Origin: Candidatus Poseidoniaceae archaeon
Lineage (GTDB): Archaea > Thermoplasmatota > Poseidoniia > Poseidoniales > Poseidoniaceae
Direction: 5' to 3'
Length of the DNA stretch: 30,723 nucleotides
NCBI GenBank assembly: GCA_013329925.1
Contig: DUJK01000121.1
Coordinates: 1-30,723, forward strand
Shown: positions 24,250 to 30,723 of the stretch, in pieces
Layout: each line of letters begins with the position of its first letter
Numbering within the stretch: the first letter of the stretch is position 1
The notes under the pieces: model-generated
Told to the model about the DNA's origin: nothing
Databases searched by the model: none
Seen by the model: the letters and a program-made list of their open reading frames with translations, nothing else
Made by a program: the position numbers and the translations under genes

Positions 24250-25494
24250 TTGTTAAAGCGTATATTCAATAACGGTTGGCGTAACCCTTCCGATGTTATG
24301 AGTGGCTATCTTGACCGAATTGGTGCCGGTTACGTAATCAAAGACCCAGGGCCTTTGGATTTTGATCATTTACCTGAAAGCATTGTTGGAAGAGAAGATT
24401 TTCAAAATAAGTTAGCCGCTAGGTTTTCTTCTATAGACAAACCTGAGACAAGTTGCAGGGCAGTTATATCAGGTCCAGTGGGGTCCGGCAAAACTGTTCT
24501 TGTCAAAACATTCTGTCGTGATCTTAAACGACATTTAGCCAATAGAAGAGAAATTCGCATAGCTCATGTCAACTGCCGCAACGCATCAACTAGCACTAGA
24601 GTTGTTCAAAGAATACTACACGCAATAGATCCTGGACACCCTGATAGAGGACTATCAATGGGAGAGTTACTACTGAGTTTAAGGAAATTAACTCGACGTA
24701 ATTCTGCTCATCTAATCGTAATATTGGATGAAGTTGACCACATGTTAAGAAGATCCGGTGATGATATTCTATACCAACTACTCCGAATTGATGAAGACCA
24801 AGAAGGCAAAGGCACACTTTCACTAATTCTAATAAGCCAAGAACAAATTATCGATGTATTAGAGACTGCTGTCCTATCAAGGATGGGTAAGACTAACTTA
24901 ATTCAAATCCCATCATATGATGAAGAGGGATTGTATAAAATTACCAAGCAGCGAGTTGATTTGGCCTTGACCAACGGTTCGTGTTCTGATGACATAATTA
25001 GACTTATAGCACAAAAATCTGCCCCATTAGGAGATGCAAGATTAGCGATTGAATTACTAAAAGCTGCAGCAGAGGCTTGTGAAATAAGACAAGATGATCA
25101 TTCACTTAGAGAAATCAGCGCTGATGATGTTCACTCAAAAGACAAAGAACTTTCAGTTGATGTTGTTAGTGAAATAGATGCATTAGAGAATCTTCAATCT
25201 CACGCAATGTTAGTTCTTCTAGCAATTTGTCGAAGACTCAGAAAGGAGAGTTCTATGACTACAGGAGATGTAGAAAATCTATATGCCGTGGTTTGTGAGG
25301 AGTATGATGAAAAAATGAAGAGTCATACCACATTATGGAAATACCTCAAAGAGCTAGAGAAACGTCAATTAATCGTTACTAGGATATCGACTGTTACCGG
25401 AGGGAGAGGAAGAACTACTCACCTTTCAATGCCGCATTTCTTACCAAGTGACATTGCTAAAAGATTAGAAATGCTGGTAAAAAGGCAATTATGA
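24250..25494 (+). CDS. orc1/cdc6: Orc1/Cdc6 replication initiator ATPase
   Basis: AAA+ ATPase that recognises archaeal replication origins and loads MCM. With TTG at 24250 as start it has 414 residues: a lead-in LPESIVGRED (41-50), Walker A GPVGSGKT (75-82), Walker B VILDEVD (157-163), sensor 1 region ILISQE, sensor 2 GDARLAIELL and a C-terminal winged helix (about 320-412). TTG has no clear ribosome site; ATG at 24298 (MSGYLDRIGAG) is an alternative start that keeps all motifs. Origins are often next to this gene, but the 25-bp gap upstream and the 79 bp before rps6e are too short to hold a clear origin, and no origin recognition boxes were seen. Confidence 0.92.
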   Translation: MLKRIFNNGWRNPSDVMSGYLDRIGAGYVIKDPGPLDFDHLPESIVGREDFQNKLAARFSSIDKPETSCRAVISGPVGSGKTVLVKTFCRDLKRHLANRREIRIAHVNCRNASTSTRVVQRILHAIDPGHPDRGLSMGELLLSLRKLTRRNSAHLIVILDEVDHMLRRSGDDILYQLLRIDEDQEGKGTLSLILISQEQIIDVLETAVLSRMGKTNLIQIPSYDEEGLYKITKQRVDLALTNGSCSDDIIRLIAQKSAPLGDARLAIELLKAAAEACEIRQDDHSLREISADDVHSKDKELSVDVVSEIDALENLQSHAMLVLLAICRRLRKESSMTTGDVENLYAVVCEEYDEKMKSHTTLWKYLKELEKRQLIVTRISTVTGGRGRTTHLSMPHFLPSDIAKRLEMLVKRQL

Positions 25495-25573
25495 CGGCTG
25501 ATTTAACTCAACGTTTTATGCGGTGAGCATAAATATAGGTCACTGTTCGGCAACTTGTCTTAGAGGCGTTAAC

Positions 25574-26065
25574 ATGGCTACAGGTCAACAAGGAGAACTC
25601 GTTGCTGTCGTAAATGACACAAACCCAAAGAGTAACGGCAAAGCCTACTCAGTGAAAATAAGTGGTAACAATCACTCTCAATTACTCGGAAAGAAAATTG
25701 GCGATGTTGTTGATGGTATTTTTGTCGGAGAAGGCGACCAAACACTCTCTGGATACAAACTACAAATCACCGGTGGTTCTGACAAAACTGGAACACCTCT
25801 TAGAAGAGATTTAGCGGGTGGCTCACGCCAGTCAATCCTAGTTACTGCCTCAACTGGTTTCAAGGGACACAGTATAGTATTCAAGAATAAAGGTGGAGAA
25901 AATAAGCGATTCCGTTACAAACCTGACGGACTAAGGAAGCGTAGAAACTTCCGTGGCAACACTATTAATCAAGATACACGACAAGTTAATCTCAAGGTTA
26001 TCGAAGCAGGCAAGAAAGCACTATCAGACATTCTTGCATCTGAAAGCGAGGAAACATCGGAGTGA
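25574..26065 (+). CDS. rps6e: 30S ribosomal protein eS6
   Basis: Small-subunit ribosomal protein found in archaea and eukaryotes. Residues follow the archaeal pattern: GKAYSVKISG, LLGKKIGDVVDG, YKLQITGGSDKTGTPLRRD and GLRKRRNFRGNTI (a basic stretch), with a short acidic tail. The frame is open further up to GTG at 25523, but a TATA-like ATAAATATA (25529-25537) lies inside that extension and GAGGCG (25563-25568) precedes ATG at 25574. This supports the later start (163 residues), which also fits the family length better. It is followed 36 bp later by eif2g, a common archaeal arrangement. Confidence 0.95.
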   Translation: MATGQQGELVAVVNDTNPKSNGKAYSVKISGNNHSQLLGKKIGDVVDGIFVGEGDQTLSGYKLQITGGSDKTGTPLRRDLAGGSRQSILVTASTGFKGHSIVFKNKGGENKRFRYKPDGLRKRRNFRGNTINQDTRQVNLKVIEAGKKALSDILASESEETSE

Positions 26066-26101
26066 ATCCCGAGAGGGTTTTCGTAGTAGGGGTTGACGGG
26101 A

Positions 26102-27340
26102 ATGGCAAGAAAACTTCCCGAACAACCAACTGTAAACATTGGACTAGTAGGCCACGTCGATCACGGTAAAACTACCTTGACAAAAGCTCTTTCAGGAGTT
26201 TGGACTGATACTCATTCTGAAGAGAGGAAAAGAGGCATATCGATTAAACTTGGATATGCTGATACTGCATTTTACCAAACTAGTGATGGCACTTACTACG
26301 CTACTGGAAAACACCCAGAAGGTAAGAAAGACTCTCCTGATGAGTTACAAAGAGTCGTTTCCTTTGTCGATGCGCCAGGTCACGAGACATTAATGGCAAT
26401 AATGATAACTGGTGCTTCAATAATGGATGGCGCAATGTTGATGATTGCGGCCAATGAAAAATGCCCCCAACCTCAAACTCGAGAACATTTGATGGCGTTG
26501 AATATGTCTGGAATCAAAAATATTGTAGTTGTTCAAAATAAGATTGATTTAGTCAGTCGGGAACGTGCAATTGAATCCCACCAAGAAATTAAGGAATTTT
26601 TGAGCGGTACCTTGGCAGAAAATGCACCTATAATACCTGTATCTGCTCACCATGACGTTAATCTGGATATTCTTATTGGTGCCATAGAAAACACGATTCC
26701 AACACCAAAGCGTGATGAAAAGGAAAAGCCATTAATGCATGTTGCAAGATCATTTGACATCAATCGCCCAGGCACCAGGCCAGCAAAACTGCTTGGTGGA
26801 GTAATTGGCGGCAGTATTGTCAGAGGCGAATTTAAAGTTGGGGACAAGGTCGAAATTGGACCTGGAAGAAAAATTGAACAAGGGTCAAAAACCAGATGGG
26901 AACCTATTTCTGCTACTGTTACAAGTATGCAGGGTGGTGGTTTAGCGTTAGAAAAAATGCATGCTGGAGGTCTTTGTGGCCTTGCAACTAAGCTTGATCC
27001 ATCAATCACCACTTCAGATAATTTATCTGGACAAGTAGTATCTTTGGAAGGTGAATTACCTGAAGTAAGGTCTGAATTAGAAATATCTGTTCACTTGATG
27101 GAATCAATGGTTTCTTCGGAATTGGATAAACCTGAGAAAATTCAACCTCTAAGAAATAATGAAATGCTGATGATTAATGTAGCAACTGCAACATCTGTTG
27201 GCGTAACTAGAAGAGCTGAAAAGACGAGGACTGCATTAGAATTAAGACTACCAATCTGTGTTGATTCTGGTGAACGTGTTTCCCTTTCAAGAAGAATCGG
27301 TTCTCGCTGGCGATTAATTGGATACGGCATAATACAATAG
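26102..27340 (+). CDS. eif2g: translation initiation factor aIF2 subunit gamma
   Basis: GTPase that brings initiator Met-tRNA to the small ribosomal subunit, with alpha and beta subunits encoded elsewhere. Of 412 residues, G1 GHVDHGKT (17-24), switch 1 RGISIKLGYAD (44-54), G3 DAPGH (90-94), G4 NKID (146-149) and G5 SAHHDVN, then two beta-barrel domains, are complete. Between switch 1 and G3, where archaeal gamma normally has a four-cysteine zinc knuckle, the sequence is TAFYQTSDGTYYATGKHPEG with no Cys at all. A TTG three codons earlier is also open, but ATG at 26102 matches the family start. It is part of the eS6-aIF2-gamma-PIN neighbourhood. Confidence 0.96.
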   Translation: MARKLPEQPTVNIGLVGHVDHGKTTLTKALSGVWTDTHSEERKRGISIKLGYADTAFYQTSDGTYYATGKHPEGKKDSPDELQRVVSFVDAPGHETLMAIMITGASIMDGAMLMIAANEKCPQPQTREHLMALNMSGIKNIVVVQNKIDLVSRERAIESHQEIKEFLSGTLAENAPIIPVSAHHDVNLDILIGAIENTIPTPKRDEKEKPLMHVARSFDINRPGTRPAKLLGGVIGGSIVRGEFKVGDKVEIGPGRKIEQGSKTRWEPISATVTSMQGGGLALEKMHAGGLCGLATKLDPSITTSDNLSGQVVSLEGELPEVRSELEISVHLMESMVSSELDKPEKIQPLRNNEMLMINVATATSVGVTRRAEKTRTALELRLPICVDSGERVSLSRRIGSRWRLIGYGIIQ

Positions 27341-27348
27341 GCGGTATA

Positions 27349-27735
27349 ATGACTCAACAAATCATCATCGATGCCTGTGGCTGGGTTGCCATAATTGATG
27401 CTGGGATTAATTTTGAGATTGAGTTGGAACATCTAATTGGTAATTTTGAATTAATCGTACTACCTGAAATAACGGAAGAACTTGAAAAATTAAATCTTAA
27501 GCGACCAAGAAAAAACTCATTGCTACTAGACCTTCTTGCTAAAAAATCAAATAAAATAAATTATGTTTCGCATGACTTAAGACATACTGACGATATTATT
27601 TACGATTTGGCACTTAAGCAGAACTTGGCTGTTTTGACGGTCGACAAAAATCTAAAGATGCGATTATTCAAATCCGGTATTGATGTTATTGAGGTGGTTC
27701 AGAATAACCATCTAAAACTGATAGAAGGTCTATAG
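27349..27735 (+). CDS. PIN-domain nuclease, Fcf1/Utp24-like
   Basis: 128 residues forming a complete PIN domain: D8 in IIIDACG, E43/E44 in ITEELEK, D81/D82 in HTDDIIYD and D99 in TVDKNLK are the acidic metal-binding residues. PIN proteins next to eS6/aIF2-gamma are recurrent in archaea and related to Fcf1/Utp24, which cuts pre-18S rRNA in eukaryotes. A role in rRNA maturation is therefore more likely here than a toxin, since no antitoxin gene is beside it. It starts 8 bases after eif2g. It ends 5 bases before the convergent DUF357 gene. Confidence 0.88.
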   Translation: MTQQIIIDACGWVAIIDAGINFEIELEHLIGNFELIVLPEITEELEKLNLKRPRKNSLLLDLLAKKSNKINYVSHDLRHTDDIIYDLALKQNLAVLTVDKNLKMRLFKSGIDVIEVVQNNHLKLIEGL

Positions 27736-27740
27736 AACGT

Positions 27741-28040
27741 TTAAGGTAAAGTGAATAAGCGGTCATCACCATGACCGTCTAACAACCTTAGTTTAACTCC
27801 TGCATCTATCCAGGCATGGGCATAATTTATTGCTCCATATGCTCTAATGTAATCGCCAATATTCATGAAATGTTGTGCATCACTGGTATAATCATCTGCC
27901 ATCCTAAGCAAAACTGCTAACATATCGTCTTGCTCACTACCCTTTTCATGAATCGGAGTGGCTTTTTTTCTAGCTTCTTTGGTTAAGTTCAGGTAATGCG
28001 TTAGTTTTTCTTGACTAATTTTGTCGTTTATTTCTGTCAT
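27741..28040 (-). CDS. DUF357 family protein
   Basis: 99-residue helical protein with the DUF357 features: LTHYLNLTKEARKKA, then MLAVLLRMADDYTSDAQHFM, GDYIRAYGAINYAHAWID (62-79) and AGVKLRLLD. The family is archaeal, small and of unknown function. Its ATG overlaps the stop of the propeller gene by four bases (ATGA), with GGAGA just before, so it is translationally coupled as the last gene of a three-gene operon. Confidence 0.85.
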   Translation of the reverse strand: MTEINDKISQEKLTHYLNLTKEARKKATPIHEKGSEQDDMLAVLLRMADDYTSDAQHFMNIGDYIRAYGAINYAHAWIDAGVKLRLLDGHGDDRLFTLP

Positions 28041-29086
28041 TCTCCATCCACCTTCTGCCGTTTCAATAATCTCTTAACATCCTCTTGTCTGCCCAATGAC
28101 TGGTATAATTCAACTGCAAGTGATAATCTTCCTTCACTTTCTGCTTGTTGGGCTCTAGTGAATATTGCTTTACGTTCTTCCCAATCTCTTGCTAATGCGG
28201 CTTCAGCAGCAGCTTTGTAGCGGCTCTCGCGCTCTGAGTTTGCTAGGTGAGGTGCTTTCCACATACGGATTAAACCATTTCTAGTTGCAGTAACCATGCT
28301 ATCATTAGTAATCTTTGTCAATAAATCTCCTAAATTCATCTCATAACCTAATTGACTACTTTCGCTATCAGATGAATTTGAAAGATGGTATAGTAAGCCT
28401 TCAATTCCAAGAATCCACCATCCATCTCCACAACGAATCCCTTCCATTGGTTCCAAAGAATCGGATTGTAATTTTTCAATATGATCCCAGCCAAATGGAT
28501 GTGGAATTCCTTCCCAAATCTCACCCGAACTAGTCTGAAGTACCAAGCGCCCACTATCTAATCGAGAAACCCAACTCCAAGTTCTATCTTCTAAGCTCCT
28601 TTTTGCGTAATTACTTCCTAATCGGCCACACCATAACAAGCCATCATCTGATTGCCAAAGAATATGCTCTCTATCCAACCAACCTACTAACCTTCTAACC
28701 TTGCCAGTTTCAAATCTTTTAATTCCAATACCTTCATGAGAAAATAAGTGTATTTGACCTTCTTTACCAGATAAGATCCAACCTCCACCCGGCCTGCTTA
28801 TAACATCAGTAAATCCTCCATAAGTAGATCTACCATCATGAATCATACTACCATCTGTAGTTGATATAACATAGAAACCATGAGCAGCTAAAGCCGCCAA
28901 AACCCCGTTATTGTAGTGAATTGAATGGACTTTAAATGGGGTTTTAATTGACCACCTTTTACTTCCATCTAATTCCAATAAATATAACTCTAGACCACTG
29001 CTGATTACAACTCCACCTTCAACTGCAGCAATGCAAGATATTCTAGAAGGTGCTTGCCATGACCACGAAATACTCCAAGTCATCAT
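28037..29086 (-). CDS. beta-propeller protein with C-terminal helical repeat segment
   Basis: 349 residues. The first 270 show repeated four-strand blades with Trp/Gly spacing: GGVVISSGLELYLLELDGS, GVLAALAAHGFYVISTTDGS, GGWILSGKEGQIHLFSHEG, RLVLQTSSGEIWEG, GWWILGIEGLLYHLS, then MVTATRNGLIRMWK. This resembles WD40/PQQ-type propellers. The last 70 residues are helical with a TPR-like pair (EAALARDWEERKAIF, then AESEGRLSLAVELYQSLG). No signal peptide is visible, so it is probably a cytoplasmic scaffold. Perfect Shine-Dalgarno GGAGGTGA (minus strand, about 29089-29096) precedes the ATG, which overlaps the stop of the ATPase gene (ATGA). Propeller plus helical repeat is the layout of coat and trafficking scaffolds, but no homologue is claimed. 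Confidence 0.75.
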   Translation of the reverse strand: MMTWSISWSWQAPSRISCIAAVEGGVVISSGLELYLLELDGSKRWSIKTPFKVHSIHYNNGVLAALAAHGFYVISTTDGSMIHDGRSTYGGFTDVISRPGGGWILSGKEGQIHLFSHEGIGIKRFETGKVRRLVGWLDREHILWQSDDGLLWCGRLGSNYAKRSLEDRTWSWVSRLDSGRLVLQTSSGEIWEGIPHPFGWDHIEKLQSDSLEPMEGIRCGDGWWILGIEGLLYHLSNSSDSESSQLGYEMNLGDLLTKITNDSMVTATRNGLIRMWKAPHLANSERESRYKAAAEAALARDWEERKAIFTRAQQAESEGRLSLAVELYQSLGRQEDVKRLLKRQKVDGE

Positions 29087-30723
29087 TCATCACCTCCAAT
29101 AATGCCCCAAGCAATCAATTGGGCTTTTGCTGCTTGGGTAAGTTCAAAATAACGATTCCTACCTTTCATTCTAACATTTAGTATTCCTAATTTTAGTAAC
29201 TTATTACTTATTTGTGATAGCCTAGGCCGTTTAATTCCCAAATGTGTCAATATTTCTTTGTCACTAGGAGAATATCTTCTTAATCTGGCGATTGACAAAA
29301 CATATGATTCATTAGTAGTTAGTGATGAGAGTGCCGATGAATCTAATGGGTAATCCGTTTTTGCTGAATAGTTTTGATTTGACAGCCTCATCAATGCGCT
29401 CATAAACCGGTTAGAACTTGTATCTGAATCACCTCCAACGCTATTATTACTTAGCATTGAAGCCAATAAGGAAGCTATCTGATTAGACAAAACTCCAAGA
29501 TTTTGATTATCATCTAAACCATCTATTTCATGCTCATTATCAGATTCTGTTAATTCAAAAAGTTCTTCACTCCTTTCAATCCCGATTTCATCATGGATTA
29601 ATTCTGCTGAATCTTCGGCAGTAAATTCTATTTTTTCTTCTAATTCAACCATCTCTTTAGAGACCCACAGTTCTGCCCCCTGGGTTTCCATTTCATTGAC
29701 CATAATATCTGGGGTCGATTTCTCAAGATCGTCAAAGTCTCGTGTTCTGCCTAACAGTCCGCCAAAGGCACCAGCATCAATGTAAGGACGTTGTTTTTTT
29801 GTTTCAGTTATGGTATCATCATTAGCGGAAAAGGCTGAAAATGTATGCTCTACAACTTCTTCATCATATTGTTGAGATTCAGACAACTCGTCTAAATCTA
29901 GTTCAAAGCCAAATGGGTTAGCAACTTCTAATTGTGATGTTAACTCACTCAATTCGTCTCTTTCATTCCATGGCAAAGATGCGTCGATTACTGTTTGACC
30001 CTCAATTGCTTCGGGTTCTTCTACATATGCAGGCTCTTGAATAACTTCTGGATTGGAAACTACGATATCATCTTTGATTGGAAATTCAATTCCATCATTC
30101 TTCATCATCATGTTGTCTATTGCATCACGCATGAATTTAACAACCTCAATCGGTACACCAGCGGTTTTTTGATGGATTACTTTAGCATCTTCAAATGTAA
30201 GGCTGAATGGTGCATTTGTGACCGATAAAATTCGTCGTTCGACTAATTCTTGTACTTCATCTATGGTAAGTGAATTAATGCTAACTTCATTGGCAAACGT
30301 ATTCAATAAGTAATCTGGTATGTTCATCCTCTGTTTTGGTTCAACAACTACAACAATTACCGCTTGTAAGCGTTCCAATGACGGTAAAACGTCTCGAAGG
30401 GCGACTGATAGTATACTACCCTCAACATTTGGAGTATCGATGACAATCAAGGGCAATTTATTGTTAAAAGACCTTGAGAAATCCACCATCTTATTTACTA
30501 ATTCGACTGAGTTTTCTGGAATATCATCATATCCAACAAGGCTAGAATACATACGATGCAGAAGGCTCTCGTCGGGCCTAGATGCCGAAATGTGGTCGAT
30601 ATGGACGTATACTGAAGCCTCTTTCCCTGCACAGCGAAGTAGAGATGTTCTACCACTACCCAGCTCACCAACCATTAGTATGCTACGATTTGATCTAAAA
30701 TTGATATTTTGTGAGATTCTTGC
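29083..30723 (-). CDS. P-loop ATPase-like / winged-helix protein (5' end cut by window)
   Basis: The frame is open to the right edge; 16 residues (ARISQNINFRSNRSIL) precede the first ATG at 30675 and lead directly into the P-loop strand, so the true start lies outside. The visible 546 residues have a Walker A-like GELGSGRT (19-26) with Arg25 where Lys is expected, and a Walker B-like LPLIVIDTPN. A VVVVVEPKQR strand resembles sensor 1. A helical lid-like region follows (TIDEVQELVERR; then KTAGVPIEVVKFMRDAI). It resembles the AAA proteins of the Orc1/ExeA type. A very acidic linker of about 200 residues leads to a C-terminal winged helix (last about 100: YSPSDKEILTHLGIKRPRLS, RNRYFELTQAAKAQL). 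Probably a DNA-linked regulator or scaffold; it is the first gene of the operon with the propeller and DUF357 genes. Confidence 0.75.
   Translation of the reverse strand, partial: ARISQNINFRSNRSILMVGELGSGRTSLLRCAGKEASVYVHIDHISASRPDESLLHRMYSSLVGYDDIPENSVELVNKMVDFSRSFNNKLPLIVIDTPNVEGSILSVALRDVLPSLERLQAVIVVVVEPKQRMNIPDYLLNTFANEVSINSLTIDEVQELVERRILSVTNAPFSLTFEDAKVIHQKTAGVPIEVVKFMRDAIDNMMMKNDGIEFPIKDDIVVSNPEVIQEPAYVEEPEAIEGQTVIDASLPWNERDELSELTSQLEVANPFGFELDLDELSESQQYDEEVVEHTFSAFSANDDTITETKKQRPYIDAGAFGGLLGRTRDFDDLEKSTPDIMVNEMETQGAELWVSKEMVELEEKIEFTAEDSAELIHDEIGIERSEELFELTESDNEHEIDGLDDNQNLGVLSNQIASLLASMLSNNSVGGDSDTSSNRFMSALMRLSNQNYSAKTDYPLDSSALSSLTTNESYVLSIARLRRYSPSDKEILTHLGIKRPRLSQISNKLLKLGILNVRMKGRNRYFELTQAAKAQLIAWGIIGGDE

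Noticed and set aside
24225..25573. replication origin beside orc1/cdc6
   Set aside because: Flanking gaps are only 25 and 79 bp, with no AT-rich unwinding stretch or repeated origin-box motif that I could see.
27349..28040. PIN protein and adjacent small gene as a toxin-antitoxin pair
   Set aside because: The neighbour is on the opposite strand and is a DUF357 protein; the eS6-aIF2-gamma-PIN order points to a housekeeping rRNA-processing role.
1..30723. CRISPR arrays, tRNA/rRNA genes, insertion sequences, prophage
   Set aside because: Intergenic gaps are short and show no spaced repeats, cloverleaf-like sequence, transposase or phage genes.

Overview
The window looks like a slice of a streamlined, AT-rich chromosome from a marine euryarchaeon of the Thermoplasmatota, most like Marine Group II (Poseidoniales) or its relatives. 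This is an inference from gene content. The informational genes are archaeal: eS6, aIF2-gamma, Dph2, Orc1/Cdc6, archaeal-type Hpt, a bacterio-opsin-activator-type HTH and DUF357. They sit among genes usually thought bacterial: gyrB, class II CCA transferase, acyl-CoA dehydrogenase and a GcvH-like protein. There are also large PKD-repeat and peptidase exoproteins anchored by a C-terminal membrane helix. Coding density is very high; the longest non-coding stretch is 285 bp. Many genes have a TATA box about 24-26 bp before the start codon, as for leaderless mRNAs, while others carry a Shine-Dalgarno sequence.

Layout. 1-1653 (-): gyrB, cut at its 3' end by the window. 1939-2736 (+): aroD. 2737-9401: a surface/exoprotein block, with a membrane-anchored protein and a 1403-residue zinc peptidase with PKD repeats on the minus strand, divergent from a secreted M28-type peptidase on the plus strand. 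9473-11673 (+): a membrane protein with an Ig-like/carboxypeptidase-regulatory domain, coupled to a thymidylate kinase with a long extra C-terminal domain. 11675-13105: a DUF2085 membrane protein (-) and a membrane-tethered Smr-like protein (+). 13155-17902 (+): an HTH regulator, then a tight run of PCMT-like methyltransferase, HEAT-like protein and M61 peptidase, which looks like a protein-repair/turnover group. 17899-20823: a SerK/SbnI-like ParB-fold protein (-), class II CCA transferase (+) and an EF-hand protein (+). 20826-21995 (-): acyl-CoA dehydrogenase. 22114-27735 (+): GcvH-like, hpt, dph2, orc1/cdc6, rps6e, eif2g and a PIN protein; the last three form a commonly conserved archaeal translation neighbourhood. 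27741-30723 (-): a three-gene operon with two 4-bp ATGA overlaps, consisting of a P-loop/winged-helix protein (cut at its 5' end), a beta-propeller/helical-repeat protein and a DUF357 protein.

The points most worth following up are: the minus-strand operon at the right edge, whose ATPase has Arg in place of the Walker A Lys; a GcvH-like protein without Lys at the lipoyl site; a class II CCA enzyme in an archaeon; a PCMT homologue with an altered SAM motif inside a peptidase operon; a perfect palindrome between two divergent exopeptidase genes; and five convergent gene pairs that meet within -4 to +5 bp, leaving no room for separate terminators. No tRNA, rRNA, CRISPR array, insertion sequence or prophage was recognised.
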